This document shows positions 54,280 to 63,085 of a stretch of 64,000 bases of DNA, piece by piece. The notes beneath the pieces are model-generated. The model ran no database searches. It was not told the DNA's origin and saw only the letters and a program-made list of their open reading frames with translations. Source of the stretch: Massilia sp. CF038 (lineage in GTDB: Bacteria > Pseudomonadota > Gammaproteobacteria > Burkholderiales > Burkholderiaceae_D). Position numbers and translations under genes: made by a program. The DNA is taken from contig NZ_FQWU01000001.1 in NCBI RefSeq assembly GCF_900129765.1, positions 930,001 through 994,000 on the forward strand, read 5' to 3'. The number at the start of each line of letters is the position of its first letter. Positions within the stretch are counted from its first letter, which is position 1.

Positions 54280-56079
54280 ATGGCAATGTTCAAGGCAGTG
54301 GTATTGGCAGCAGCACTGGCGGGCGCTGGCTTGATGGGCATGGCACCGTTGGCGCATGCCGCCGACGCCGTGCACAGCGAGAGCGCGGCCCAGCAGCTGG
54401 CGGCCCTGGCCGAGAAGTACTACGACGCCCAGGCGCGCTTCGAGCCGCTCAATGCCACCTTCTCGGGCGACAACCGCTTTGACGATTTGCTGCCCATGAC
54501 GCTCATGCCGGCCGTGCGCGCGCGCCAGTTTGCCATGCTGCACGACACCCACGAAGCGCTCACGCGCATCGACCGCAGCAAACTGGCGCCAGCCGACATC
54601 ACTACCTTCGATATTCTTGCCTTCGAACTGGCGGCCCAGCTGCGCATGGAGCCGTTCAAGGATTACCTGATGCCCATGTCGCACATGGACAGCCTGCCCG
54701 TGGTGCTGGCCAACTTCGGCAGCGGCCAAAGTTCGCAGCCCTTGACCACGGTGGCACAGTATCAGGCTTACCTGAAACGGGTCGAGGCCATGCCGCAGTG
54801 GATCGACGCGGCCATTGCCAACATGCGGGTGGGCATGCGCGACAAGATCGTGCTGCCCAAGGCCCTGGTGACGGGACTGCTGCCGCAAATCAAGGCGCTG
54901 GCCGCGGCACCGCTCGCGAAAAGCGATTTTTATACCCCGATCAGCAATCTGCCCGCCAGTTTCAGCGCGGGCGAGAAGGCGCGCCTGAAGGGCGCCTACG
55001 CCAATGCCGTGCGCGACAAGGTGCTGCCCTCGCTGCGCAAGCTGGCCGTGTTTTTGGAAAACGATTATCTGCCCGCAGCGCGCGAGAGCGCTGGCTGGGG
55101 CGCGCTGCCGGACGGCGCCGCCTGGTACCAGAACTGGGTGGCAGTGCAAACAACCAGCAATCTGACACCGGACGAGATTCACCGCATCGGCCTGGCCGAA
55201 GTGGCGCGCATCCATGCCGAACTGGCCAAGCTCGGCCCCAAGCTGGGCTACACCGGCAGCCCGGCCGGCTTGCCGCGCTGGCTGGCCGAGCAGCCCAAAT
55301 ACCGTCCGTTCAAGAGCGATGAAGCGGTGCTGCAGGCATATCGCGATTTGAATGCGCGCATCCAGCCCAAGCTGGCCCAGCTGTTTGCCACCCTGCCCAA
55401 AGCGCCGCTCGAGATTCGCGCGGAGCCGGCCTTGTCGCGCGACACCGCCTCCGACCATTACACTGGCGCAGCTGCCGACGGTTCGCGCCCGGGCATGTTC
55501 TGGGCCGTGATCCCCGACCCGGCCGCGTACGCCAGCACCAAGATGACGGCCTTGTTCCTGCACGAAGGCAATCCGGGCCACCATTTCCAGCTGTCCCAGC
55601 AGCAGGCACTGGCGGTGCCCAAGTTCCGCAAATTCGGCGGCAACAACGCCTACATCGAGGGCTGGGCGCTGTATGCCGAGTCGCTTGGCAAGGAGATGGG
55701 CCTGTACGACGACCCCAACGCCTACGCCGGCTTCCTGATGCTGGACTTGCGCCGCGCCGCGCGCCTGGTGGTGGATACCGGCCTGCATGCGAAGGGCTGG
55801 AGCCGCGAACAAACGGTCGACTATCTGGTTGAGCAGGCCGGCGACACCAAGGACAGTGCCATCAACGCCACCGAACGCTACATGGCCTGGCCAGGCCAGG
55901 CGCTGGGCTACAAGGTGGGGGCGCTGAAAATTGCCGAATTGCGCGAGCGCGCCAGCAAGGCGCTGGGACCGAAGTTCAAGCTGGCACGCTTCCACGATGC
56001 CGTGCTGGCCGAGGGCAGTTTGCCGCTGGGCTTGCTGGAGACGCGCATCAACGGCTGGATTGCGGAGCAGGCAAAGTAG
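54280..56079 (+). CDS. DUF885-family secreted peptidase-like protein
   Basis: A 599-residue protein from ATG 54280, with a signal peptide (KAVVLAAALAGAGLMGM, cleavage near AHA). The zinc-binding HExxH-like core is LFLHEGNPGHHFQLSQQ, with a further Glu in YIEGWALYAESL, as in the DUF885 metallopeptidase group. It starts three bases after the helicase stop, probably sharing its transcript. Substrates are unknown. Confidence 0.88.
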   Translation: MAMFKAVVLAAALAGAGLMGMAPLAHAADAVHSESAAQQLAALAEKYYDAQARFEPLNATFSGDNRFDDLLPMTLMPAVRARQFAMLHDTHEALTRIDRSKLAPADITTFDILAFELAAQLRMEPFKDYLMPMSHMDSLPVVLANFGSGQSSQPLTTVAQYQAYLKRVEAMPQWIDAAIANMRVGMRDKIVLPKALVTGLLPQIKALAAAPLAKSDFYTPISNLPASFSAGEKARLKGAYANAVRDKVLPSLRKLAVFLENDYLPAARESAGWGALPDGAAWYQNWVAVQTTSNLTPDEIHRIGLAEVARIHAELAKLGPKLGYTGSPAGLPRWLAEQPKYRPFKSDEAVLQAYRDLNARIQPKLAQLFATLPKAPLEIRAEPALSRDTASDHYTGAAADGSRPGMFWAVIPDPAAYASTKMTALFLHEGNPGHHFQLSQQQALAVPKFRKFGGNNAYIEGWALYAESLGKEMGLYDDPNAYAGFLMLDLRRAARLVVDTGLHAKGWSREQTVDYLVEQAGDTKDSAINATERYMAWPGQALGYKVGALKIAELRERASKALGPKFKLARFHDAVLAEGSLPLGLLETRINGWIAEQAK

Positions 56080-56193
56080 GGCGGTGAGCAGGATGTGATT
56101 TTACCGTCGCATTTCCTGTGGGAACGTGATATTTTGTGCATCGTTGGCATGTTCGCATGCCCGATTCCTCACTTGTCCCCTCAGGAGAACACC

Positions 56194-57033
56194 ATGTTCG
56201 ACCGTTTGAAACGCAGCTTTGAGCTCGTCAAAGCCAGCGCCACCGTACTGCGCCAGGATAGCCAGTTGCTGGTCTTCCCTTTGATTTCCGGGCTGGCATC
56301 GCTGCTGGTGGTCCTGTGCTTTGCCCTGCCCATGTTCGGCTTGCACGCCTTTGATCACGTGCGCGGCAACAACGCGATGATTTACTCGACGGGCTTCCTG
56401 TTCTACGTGGTTCAGTATTTCGTGATTTTCTATTTCAACGTGGCCCTGGTGGGCGCAGCCATGATCCGCATGGATGGCGGCGTGCCGACCTTGTCGGACG
56501 GTCTGAAGGTTGCCAACAGCCGCCTGGGCGCCATTTTTGGCTATGCCGTCATTGCCGCGACCGTGGGCGTGGTGTTGCGCGCCATTCAAGAACGAGTTGG
56601 CTTCCTTGGCCGCATTATTGTCGGCCTGTTGGGGATGGGCTGGACCACCGCCACCTTCCTGGTGGTGCCGGTGCTGGTGGCCCATGACAAAGGACCGATC
56701 GAGTCGATCAAGGACAGTGCCTCTTTGCTCAAGCGCACCTGGGGTGAAAACGTGATTGGCCAGGCCGGCATGAGCACCTTCTTTGTTGTGCTGTACATGG
56801 CGCTGGTGCTTGGCGCGTTTGGTTTGCTGGCAGGCGCGGTGGCGCTGGGCAGCAATGTGCTGGTGGTGCTGGTGGTGGTGTGTGCGGTGGCACTGCTGCT
56901 GGTGGGCGGCTTGATCCAGAGCGCCTTGTCGGGCATCTACTCGGCGGCCTTGTATCGCTATGCATCCGGTGGCAACACGGGCAGTGCGTTCGATAACACC
57001 GTGCTGGCCAGCGCCTTCCAGCCGAAACACTAA
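56194..57033 (+). CDS. DUF6159-family membrane protein
   Basis: A 279-residue protein with an N-terminal amphipathic start (FDRLKRSFELVKASATVLRQ) and about six membrane helices (LLVFPLISGLASLLVVLCF, VLYMALVLGAFGLLAGAV, VVLVVVCAVALLLVGGLI). The start pattern resembles the DUF6159 family; the function is unknown. ATG 56194 follows CAGGAG. Repeat copy 7 lies six bases after its stop and separates it from the convergent quinone oxidoreductase. Confidence 0.78.
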   Translation: MFDRLKRSFELVKASATVLRQDSQLLVFPLISGLASLLVVLCFALPMFGLHAFDHVRGNNAMIYSTGFLFYVVQYFVIFYFNVALVGAAMIRMDGGVPTLSDGLKVANSRLGAIFGYAVIAATVGVVLRAIQERVGFLGRIIVGLLGMGWTTATFLVVPVLVAHDKGPIESIKDSASLLKRTWGENVIGQAGMSTFFVVLYMALVLGAFGLLAGAVALGSNVLVVLVVVCAVALLLVGGLIQSALSGIYSAALYRYASGGNTGSAFDNTVLASAFQPKH

Positions 57034-57039
57034 CCACAA

Positions 57040-57140
57040 CCTCGTCCTCGCGAAGGCGGGGACCCATTCCGCGCTCGCGCAGAGAAACCCGTATTCTCTG
57101 CGCGAACGCGCTATGGGTCCCCGCCTACGCGAGGACGAGG
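57040..57140. repeat. Dispersed long palindromic repeat, copy 7, with nested palindrome
   Basis: Outer arms GTCCTCGCGAAGGCGGGGAC and its near complement (CCGCCTACGCGAGGACGAGG), enclosing a second inverted repeat: CGCGCAGAGAA and TTCTCTGCGCG with a short centre (57073-57103). It lies between two convergent genes, so it may terminate both. Confidence 0.88.
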
Positions 57141-57146
57141 TGTGTG

Positions 57147-58127
57147 TTATTTGCCGGGCTGAATGACCACTTTACCCGTCACTTTACGCGCCGCCATGTC
57201 GTTCAACGCCGCCGCCGTATCCTTGAGCGCATAACGTCCCGAAATATGCGGCTTAATCTTGCCTTCGCCCAACCAGCCAATCAACTGGCGCATGGCCGCC
57301 ATGTTGGCCTTCGGTTCGCGCTTGGCAAATTCGCCCCAGAACACGCCCATCAATGAGGCGCCCTTGAGCAAGGTCAGGTTCAGTGGCAGCTTGGGAATCT
57401 CGCCATTGGCAAAGCCCACCACCAGGTAGCGCCCGCGCCAGCCAATCGAACGGAAAGCGGGCTCTGCATAGATGCCGCCAACCGGATCGTAAATCACATC
57501 CGGCCCCTTGCCATCGGTGGCCGCCTTGATGGCCTCGCGCAAGTCTTCGCTGCTGTAGTTGATGGTGGCGTCAGCGCCGTGGGCGCGGCACACAGCCAGT
57601 TTTTCTTCGCTGGACGCGGCCGCAATCACGTGCGCCCCCAGCGCCTTGCCGATCTCGATTGCCGCCAGCCCGACCCCGCCTGCCGCACCCAGCACCAGCA
57701 TGGTTTCGCCGGCTTTGAGGGCGGCGCGGTCGACCACCGCATGATGCGACGTGCCGTAGGTGAGGGTGATGGCCGCTGCCGTGTCGAAGTCCATGCCAGG
57801 TGGCATGGGCATCAAGGCGTGCACCGGCACCACGATCTGCTGCGCGAACGCGCCCTGGGCCGTGAAGGCAATCACCTTGTCGCCCGCCTTGAAGGTGGTG
57901 ACCCCGTCGCCGACAGCGCGCACCACGCCGGACAGTTCGCTGCCTGGCGTGAACGGCAGTTCAGGCTTGAACTGGTACTTGCCCTGGATGATCAGCACAT
58001 CGGGAAAGTTGACGCCAGCGGCCATCACCTCGAGTGCCACCTGGCCGGGACCGGGCTGGGGATCGGGCAAGTCCTGAATGGCTAATGTATCGGGCAATCC
58101 CCATGCGCTGCAGACCACGGCTTTCAT
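57147..58127 (-). CDS. Zinc-free NADPH:quinone oxidoreductase (MDR family)
   Basis: A 326-residue quinone oxidoreductase/zeta-crystallin-like enzyme, with GVNFPDVLIIQGKYQ, PGSELSGVVRAVGDGV, the NADPH fold LVLGAAGGVGLAAIEIGKALG and DVIYDPVGG. Start at ATG 58127 after CAGGAG; a longer open frame upstream overlaps the TIR gene region. It reduces quinones or related alkenals with NADPH. Divergent from the TIR gene across a 158-base AT-rich gap. Confidence 0.92.
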   Translation of the reverse strand: MKAVVCSAWGLPDTLAIQDLPDPQPGPGQVALEVMAAGVNFPDVLIIQGKYQFKPELPFTPGSELSGVVRAVGDGVTTFKAGDKVIAFTAQGAFAQQIVVPVHALMPMPPGMDFDTAAAITLTYGTSHHAVVDRAALKAGETMLVLGAAGGVGLAAIEIGKALGAHVIAAASSEEKLAVCRAHGADATINYSSEDLREAIKAATDGKGPDVIYDPVGGIYAEPAFRSIGWRGRYLVVGFANGEIPKLPLNLTLLKGASLMGVFWGEFAKREPKANMAAMRQLIGWLGEGKIKPHISGRYALKDTAAALNDMAARKVTGKVVIQPGK

Positions 58128-58285
58128 TGGCGTCTCCTGAATGATAAGAAAATAGTACGACCGTTTGATTTTTTGATTATGCCTGATTTGCGCACTTTGC
58201 GGGAGCGCAAGGCTGCAAATGTCGAGCTTGTTAAAGTCGAGGATGCGCGCGCGCCGGTCCGCACATTCGCAAAAGGGAGAATGAA

Positions 58286-58894
58286 ATGGCAATCCGTTAC
58301 GGCTGTTTCTTCAGTTACGCCCACGGCCGTTACGAGCTGATGAACAAGTTCAAGGCGGCCCTGTCTGATGCGATCCGCTGTTACCTGGAGCCGTATTTCG
58401 ACAACGAAGACGAGCTGTTCATCGATACCGAACAGCTCGGTGGCGGCGACGACATTGACCGCCGCATCGCGCGCGCGCTGTGCGAAAGCGTGTCCATGAT
58501 TCTGATTTACACCCCCAAGTACGAGGCGCACGGTTACACCCGGCGCGAATACGCGGCCATGCAAATGCTGGAGCAGGAGCGCGGCCAGTGGTACCCCATG
58601 CCCAGCCATTTGATCATTCCCGTGATCATGACCATGCACCCTGGCCGCCTGCCGCCGCAAATCACCAATTCCAGCCTGTACGTGGACTTTTCCCATTTCA
58701 CGATGGCGACCAGCGACCTGAAGTCAAATCCCGATTTTCTGCCAGACATTAAGAAAATTGTTGAGCGGATTGTTATTCACTATCAGTACCAAAAAAGGTA
58801 CACGCCGGTGGGACATGATTGCAACCAATTCGTGCTCCCCGATGTCCCACCTGAATGGCGCGATCTGCCGGATCTGACTTTTCCAAAAAAATAG
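58286..58894 (+). CDS. TIR-domain protein
   Basis: A 202-residue protein. Residues 5-120 look like a TIR domain: box 1 CFFSYAHG, LFIDTEQLGGGDDIDRRIARAL, then MILIYTPKYEAHGYTRREYAAM, where Glu88 is in the position of the catalytic NADase glutamate. The C-terminal part (DLKSNPDFLPDIKKIVER) is helical. TIR proteins cleave NAD in bacterial immune systems or act as adaptors. The AAAGGGAG site is strong. It is 10 bases before the P-loop/TPR gene, so the two form a unit. Confidence 0.82.
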   Translation: MAIRYGCFFSYAHGRYELMNKFKAALSDAIRCYLEPYFDNEDELFIDTEQLGGGDDIDRRIARALCESVSMILIYTPKYEAHGYTRREYAAMQMLEQERGQWYPMPSHLIIPVIMTMHPGRLPPQITNSSLYVDFSHFTMATSDLKSNPDFLPDIKKIVERIVIHYQYQKRYTPVGHDCNQFVLPDVPPEWRDLPDLTFPKK

Positions 58895-58904
58895 AGGAGC
58901 ATTA

Positions 58905-61358
58905 ATGGAACGCAAACGCATTACCCTGCCGCCGATAACCGCTCCCGGCGAGGTGACCACGTTTTACTCTTTCGAGAGCGGAACGGCGCGCAGTATCGCG
59001 CTGTCGAACACAGCAGTACTGCTGGCGGGCCGGGCCAATGCCACGGTGCCAGTGCTGATGATCGATTGGGACACCGAATCACCGGGTCTGCATCACCATT
59101 TCGGCTGCGGCCAAGCCGCACCCGGCCTGCTGGAATATTTTCAGGCCTGCCGCGACTACCTGCACAGCCTGGGGCGCGCGCCTGCCGCTGCCGACGACAG
59201 CGCGCTGGCGCGCCAGGTGCTCGAGGCCATCGACTGGGAACCCTTTGTCGAGCGGGTCGACGCCAGCCGCCCCCTGTACCTGATGCGCGCCGGCCTGCTG
59301 GACGACAGTTACGGCGAGCGCGCCGACCGCATGGACTGGGATGGCTTGTTCACCGCCTGTCCCGCCTTGTTCCGCTGCTTTGGCGACCATCTCGCACGGC
59401 GCTTTCGGCATGTGCTGGTCGATGCGCGCAGTGGCCGCTCGGCTGCCGTGAGCATCTGCACCACCTTGCTGCCGACCCGCCTGGTCACCTTGTTCACCCC
59501 CAACCAGCGCAGCCTCGACGGTCTGGCCGGGGTGGTCACCCGCGCCATCGATTACCGCTGCAGCCACGAGGAAGAGCAGCGCCCGCTGCTGGTGTATCCG
59601 CTGCCCTCATCGATCGACAGCGCCGACTGCGAGCGGCGTATCCAGTGGCGCCGCGGCGATCCCCAGCGCGGGCAGCCAGGCTATCAGCCGGTGCTGGAGA
59701 AGCTGCTGCGCCAGTGCTACAGCATGTCGCAGCTGTCACTCGAGAGCTACTTCAACGAAGTCCAGCTGCAGCAAACCAATGCCATGTCGGGCGGTGACCA
59801 GCTCCCTGCCATGGCCGCGCGCGAGGCCGACCGCTTTTCGCTGGCGCGCACCTTCGAGACCTTGCTGGCCTGGCTGGGCGAAGGCCGCTTTCCCTGGCAG
59901 TCGCTGGACGAAGTGCGCCTGGTCGATGCCATTGCCCAGGCGCGCGCCCTGCTGGGCGAGTGCGCGGGCGGCGCCATTTCGCTGCCGCTGGCGCACGATT
60001 TGCACGCGCTGGGTCTGCTGTACCAGGACCAGGGCAGGGCCGCCCAGGCCCTGGCCTGCTACGAAGAAAGCCTGGCCCTGCGCCAGCGCGTGCTGGGCGA
60101 AGACCACCCCGATACCCGCCGCAGCCGGGCCCACCTGGCGGCGCTGCTGCGCGACAGCGGCAAGCTGCCCGAGGCCAGCTTCCTGCACGAATTGCTGGTG
60201 GAAGACTGTCTGCGCCTGCTTGGCCCCGACCACCCCGACACGCTGGCCGCGCGCGCCGCGCTGGCCGCCACCCTGGCGGCACTGGGCGAATTTGAACGCG
60301 CGCTCAGTTTGCACGAACAAGTCATCGCCGATTGTGAGCGCCTGTTTGGCGCCGGCAGTGCCCTCACGCTCGACAGCCTGGCCGGGCAGGCGCAAACCCT
60401 GACCCGGCGCGGCGAATTTTCGCGCGCCCGCATGGTGTACGAACGGGTGCTCGAAGGCCGTGAACGCCTGCTTGGCGACGAGCACGCCGACACCGTGCGC
60501 TGCGCCCAGCAGCTGGCCATGCTGCTCTACGAGCTGGGCGACCTCAATCATGCGCGCAAGCTGCAGGAGGGCGTGGTCGAAGCGCGCGACCGCCACCTGG
60601 GCCACGACCATCCGCTCACCCTGGACGCGCGCGCGCAGCTGGCTGAAATCCTTGCGGCCCAAAGCGACATCGATGGCGTGCGCAAGGTGCTCGAAGCCCT
60701 CGCTGCCGGACGCGAACGGCGTCTGGGTGCCGAACATCCCGATACGCTGTCCATTCAACTGCGCCTGGCCTCCATGCTCAGCGATTATGGCGACCATGGC
60801 GACCTTGATGCGGCGCGCCGCCTGCAGCAGCAGTTGTTAAGTGTGCACGAGCGGGTGCACGGCGAGGACGACCTGCATACCCTCCATTGTAAAAAGGCCC
60901 TGGCCACCACGCTCTCGCGCCAGGGCCACAGCGTGGACGCGCGCAAGCTCGAAGAATCGGTCCTCGCCGGCAGCGCCCGCCTGATCAGCAAGCGCGGGGT
61001 GGCAGCCGGGCCGCACGAGTCGCACGCGGGCGCGCTCGGCTTGCGCGCCTCCATTCTCGACGGGCGCGACCATCCCGACCAGGCCGAAACGCTGGGCCAC
61101 AAACTGGCCCAGCTGCAGCAACTGATCGACAACCGCAGCGAGCGCGAGGCGCGCGAACTGGCCGACAGTTTGCGCCAGTCGGTGCTGCGCCCGAATGCTG
61201 CCAATCCCCTGCGCCTGCGCGGCGTGGCCATGATCAAGCAAGTCTATTTGCAAGAGAATGACAAAGATGCCTTGCTGTCGTTTGCACAAGATGAAGTGTC
61301 ATCGTTGCAAGAGGCATTGAAGGAAGTGGCGGGCGGCCGCGCTGCCACGATCCTCTGA
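58905..61358 (+). CDS. Degenerate KGGVGR-type P-loop protein with TPR repeats
   Basis: An 817-residue protein. The N-terminal part is a ParA/MinD-like fold: FYSFESGTARSIALSNTAVL aligns with the usual FYSYKGGTGRTMALAN, and DWDTESPGLHHHF with DWDLEAPG. Walker A lysine and a glycine are replaced (K24E, G25S, G28A), so it is probably catalytically inactive. From residue about 362 to 685 are six or seven 42-residue TPRs of kinesin-light-chain type (LGxDHPDTLxxR). The domain order resembles actinobacterial FxsT. It follows the TIR gene with a GAGGAG site. Confidence 0.85.
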   Translation: MERKRITLPPITAPGEVTTFYSFESGTARSIALSNTAVLLAGRANATVPVLMIDWDTESPGLHHHFGCGQAAPGLLEYFQACRDYLHSLGRAPAAADDSALARQVLEAIDWEPFVERVDASRPLYLMRAGLLDDSYGERADRMDWDGLFTACPALFRCFGDHLARRFRHVLVDARSGRSAAVSICTTLLPTRLVTLFTPNQRSLDGLAGVVTRAIDYRCSHEEEQRPLLVYPLPSSIDSADCERRIQWRRGDPQRGQPGYQPVLEKLLRQCYSMSQLSLESYFNEVQLQQTNAMSGGDQLPAMAAREADRFSLARTFETLLAWLGEGRFPWQSLDEVRLVDAIAQARALLGECAGGAISLPLAHDLHALGLLYQDQGRAAQALACYEESLALRQRVLGEDHPDTRRSRAHLAALLRDSGKLPEASFLHELLVEDCLRLLGPDHPDTLAARAALAATLAALGEFERALSLHEQVIADCERLFGAGSALTLDSLAGQAQTLTRRGEFSRARMVYERVLEGRERLLGDEHADTVRCAQQLAMLLYELGDLNHARKLQEGVVEARDRHLGHDHPLTLDARAQLAEILAAQSDIDGVRKVLEALAAGRERRLGAEHPDTLSIQLRLASMLSDYGDHGDLDAARRLQQQLLSVHERVHGEDDLHTLHCKKALATTLSRQGHSVDARKLEESVLAGSARLISKRGVAAGPHESHAGALGLRASILDGRDHPDQAETLGHKLAQLQQLIDNRSEREARELADSLRQSVLRPNAANPLRLRGVAMIKQVYLQENDKDALLSFAQDEVSSLQEALKEVAGGRAATIL

Positions 61359-61429
61359 CATCTGTTGCACACCACAAAATCTTGGAGGCAGGCGAGCGGT
61401 GGAACCGTTGCTTCAGGTAAAATCGCTGC

Positions 61430-62167
61430 ATGAGAATTCTGATTAGCAATGATGATGGCTATCTGGCCCCGGGCCTGGAAGCCCTGGCCGGGGCGCTGGC
61501 AAGCATCGCCGAGATTGTCGTCGTCGCGCCGGACAGCAATCGTTCGGGCGCGTCCAATTCCCTGACGCTGGACCGGCCCCTGTCAGTGCAGCGGGCCGCC
61601 AATGGCTTTTATTACGTCAATGGCACCCCCACTGACTGCGTGCACATTGCCTTGACGGGCATGCTCGACTACCGTCCCGATCTGGTTGTCTCCGGTATCA
61701 ACAACGGCCAGAACATGGGCGATGACACCCTGTATTCGGGCACGGTGGCGGCCGCCACGGAAGGCTATCTGTTCGGTATCCCGGCGATTGCCTTCTCGCA
61801 GGTGGCGCACGGCTGGGAGCATGTCGATGCTGCTGCCCGCGTGGCCTGCGAGATCGTGCAGCGCCGCTTTGACGGCTTGCCCTCGCCATATCTGCTGAAC
61901 GTCAACATTCCCAACCTGCCATACGAAGCGATGGGCGCGCTGCGCCCAACCCGCCTGGGCCGGCGCCACCAGGCCGAGCCGGTGATCCGCACCCAGGATC
62001 CGCGCGGCCGCGATATTTACTGGATAGGCCCGCCCGGCGCTTGCCTCGATGCCGGCGAGGGGACCGACTTTTACGCCACCGCCCAGGGGGAGGTCTCGAT
62101 CACCCCCTTGCAGATCGACCTGACCCACAAGACCCAGCTCGAGCTGCTGGCGCGGGGTCTGGCATGA
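61430..62167 (+). CDS. surE: 5'/3'-nucleotidase SurE
   Basis: A 245-residue metal-dependent phosphatase starting [15 protein letters not shown], with Asp8 and Asp9, then [12 protein letters not shown] and [17 protein letters not shown]. It hydrolyses nucleoside monophosphates. A -10-like TAAAAT box at 61418 is just upstream. It overlaps pcm by four bases (ATGA), the conserved surE-pcm-nlpD order, in which rpoS usually follows. Confidence 0.96.
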   Translation: MRILISNDDGYLAPGLEALAGALASIAEIVVVAPDSNRSGASNSLTLDRPLSVQRAANGFYYVNGTPTDCVHIALTGMLDYRPDLVVSGINNGQNMGDDTLYSGTVAAATEGYLFGIPAIAFSQVAHGWEHVDAAARVACEIVQRRFDGLPSPYLLNVNIPNLPYEAMGALRPTRLGRRHQAEPVIRTQDPRGRDIYWIGPPGACLDAGEGTDFYATAQGEVSITPLQIDLTHKTQLELLARGLA

Positions 62168-63054
62168 CGGAAAAGCGCAGCACCTTTCCCTTGCCGCTGT
62201 CGTCCGTCACCGGCAGCGCCAAGGGCAGCAGCGGCGCCAAAGGCAGCAGCACCCCATCGTATTCGCCGGCCAAAGTCGCGACGCCGCAAACGGCCACCCG
62301 CAACGCCGCGCACACGCCTGCCGCCAAGCCATGGTCGCTGCCGCCGGCGCCGGGCAGGGCCCAGAGCGATGCCCTGGCCCGCGGCCAGGCCCAGCCATTG
62401 CAGGCACCGCGTCCGGACTTGATGGTGTCGGACGCGATCCGGCGCGCCATGGTGCAGCGCGTGGCCAAGCAGGGCGTACAGGACGCGCTGGTGCTGGGTG
62501 CGCTGGAAGCGGTGCCGCGCCACCGCTTCATTGATGAAGCCCTGTCGGCCCAGGCGTATATCGATGCCTCGCTGCCGATTGGCCACCACCAGACCATTTC
62601 CCAGCCGTATATCGTGGGCCGCATGATCGAAGTGATGCGCAACGGCGGCAAGCTGCAGCGCGTGCTCGAGATCGGCACCGGCTGCGGCTACCAGGCCGCC
62701 GTGCTGTCGTGCGTGGCGCAGGACGTGTATTCGATCGAGCGCATCAAGCCCCTGCACGAGTTGGCTAAAAGCAATTTACGCCCCTTACGGATCCCGAATA
62801 TCAGGCTGCACTACGGAGATGGTATGCTTGGGCTGCCCCAGGCCGCGCCATTTGATGGCATTATTCTGGCTGCGGCTGGTATCGAGGTGCCCCAGGCACT
62901 GCTCGAACAGCTCACCATCGGTGGCCGTCTGGTCGCGCCGGTGGGTGTCCGCGTCCAGCATTTGCAACTGATTACGCGCATCGGCAAATCCGAATGGACC
63001 AGCGAGACGCTCGAAGATTGTCACTTCGTGCCGTTACGCTCCGGGACGGTTTGA
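62164..63054 (+). CDS. pcm: Protein-L-isoaspartate O-methyltransferase with N-terminal extension
   Basis: A 296-residue protein. The last 210 residues are the methyltransferase: [31 protein letters not shown] (SAM binding), then [13 protein letters not shown]. It repairs isoaspartyl residues in aged proteins. Residues 1-85 are a low-complexity S/A/P/T/K-rich extension not in the usual ~210-residue enzyme. ATG 62164 overlaps the surE stop. Confidence 0.95.
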   Translation: MTEKRSTFPLPLSSVTGSAKGSSGAKGSSTPSYSPAKVATPQTATRNAAHTPAAKPWSLPPAPGRAQSDALARGQAQPLQAPRPDLMVSDAIRRAMVQRVAKQGVQDALVLGALEAVPRHRFIDEALSAQAYIDASLPIGHHQTISQPYIVGRMIEVMRNGGKLQRVLEIGTGCGYQAAVLSCVAQDVYSIERIKPLHELAKSNLRPLRIPNIRLHYGDGMLGLPQAAPFDGIILAAAGIEVPQALLEQLTIGGRLVAPVGVRVQHLQLITRIGKSEWTSETLEDCHFVPLRSGTV

Positions 63055-63085
63055 TCCACTGCGCAAGCCTAGACCCATAACAACG

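Noticed and set aside
53683-55995. 770-codon minus-strand frame opposite the helicase and DUF885 genes
   Set aside because: It crosses two real genes with clear motifs and has no domain of its own.
59736-60797. 353-codon minus-strand frame opposite the TPR gene
   Set aside because: Antisense shadow of the TPR repeats; the repeat pattern itself produces the apparent reading frame.
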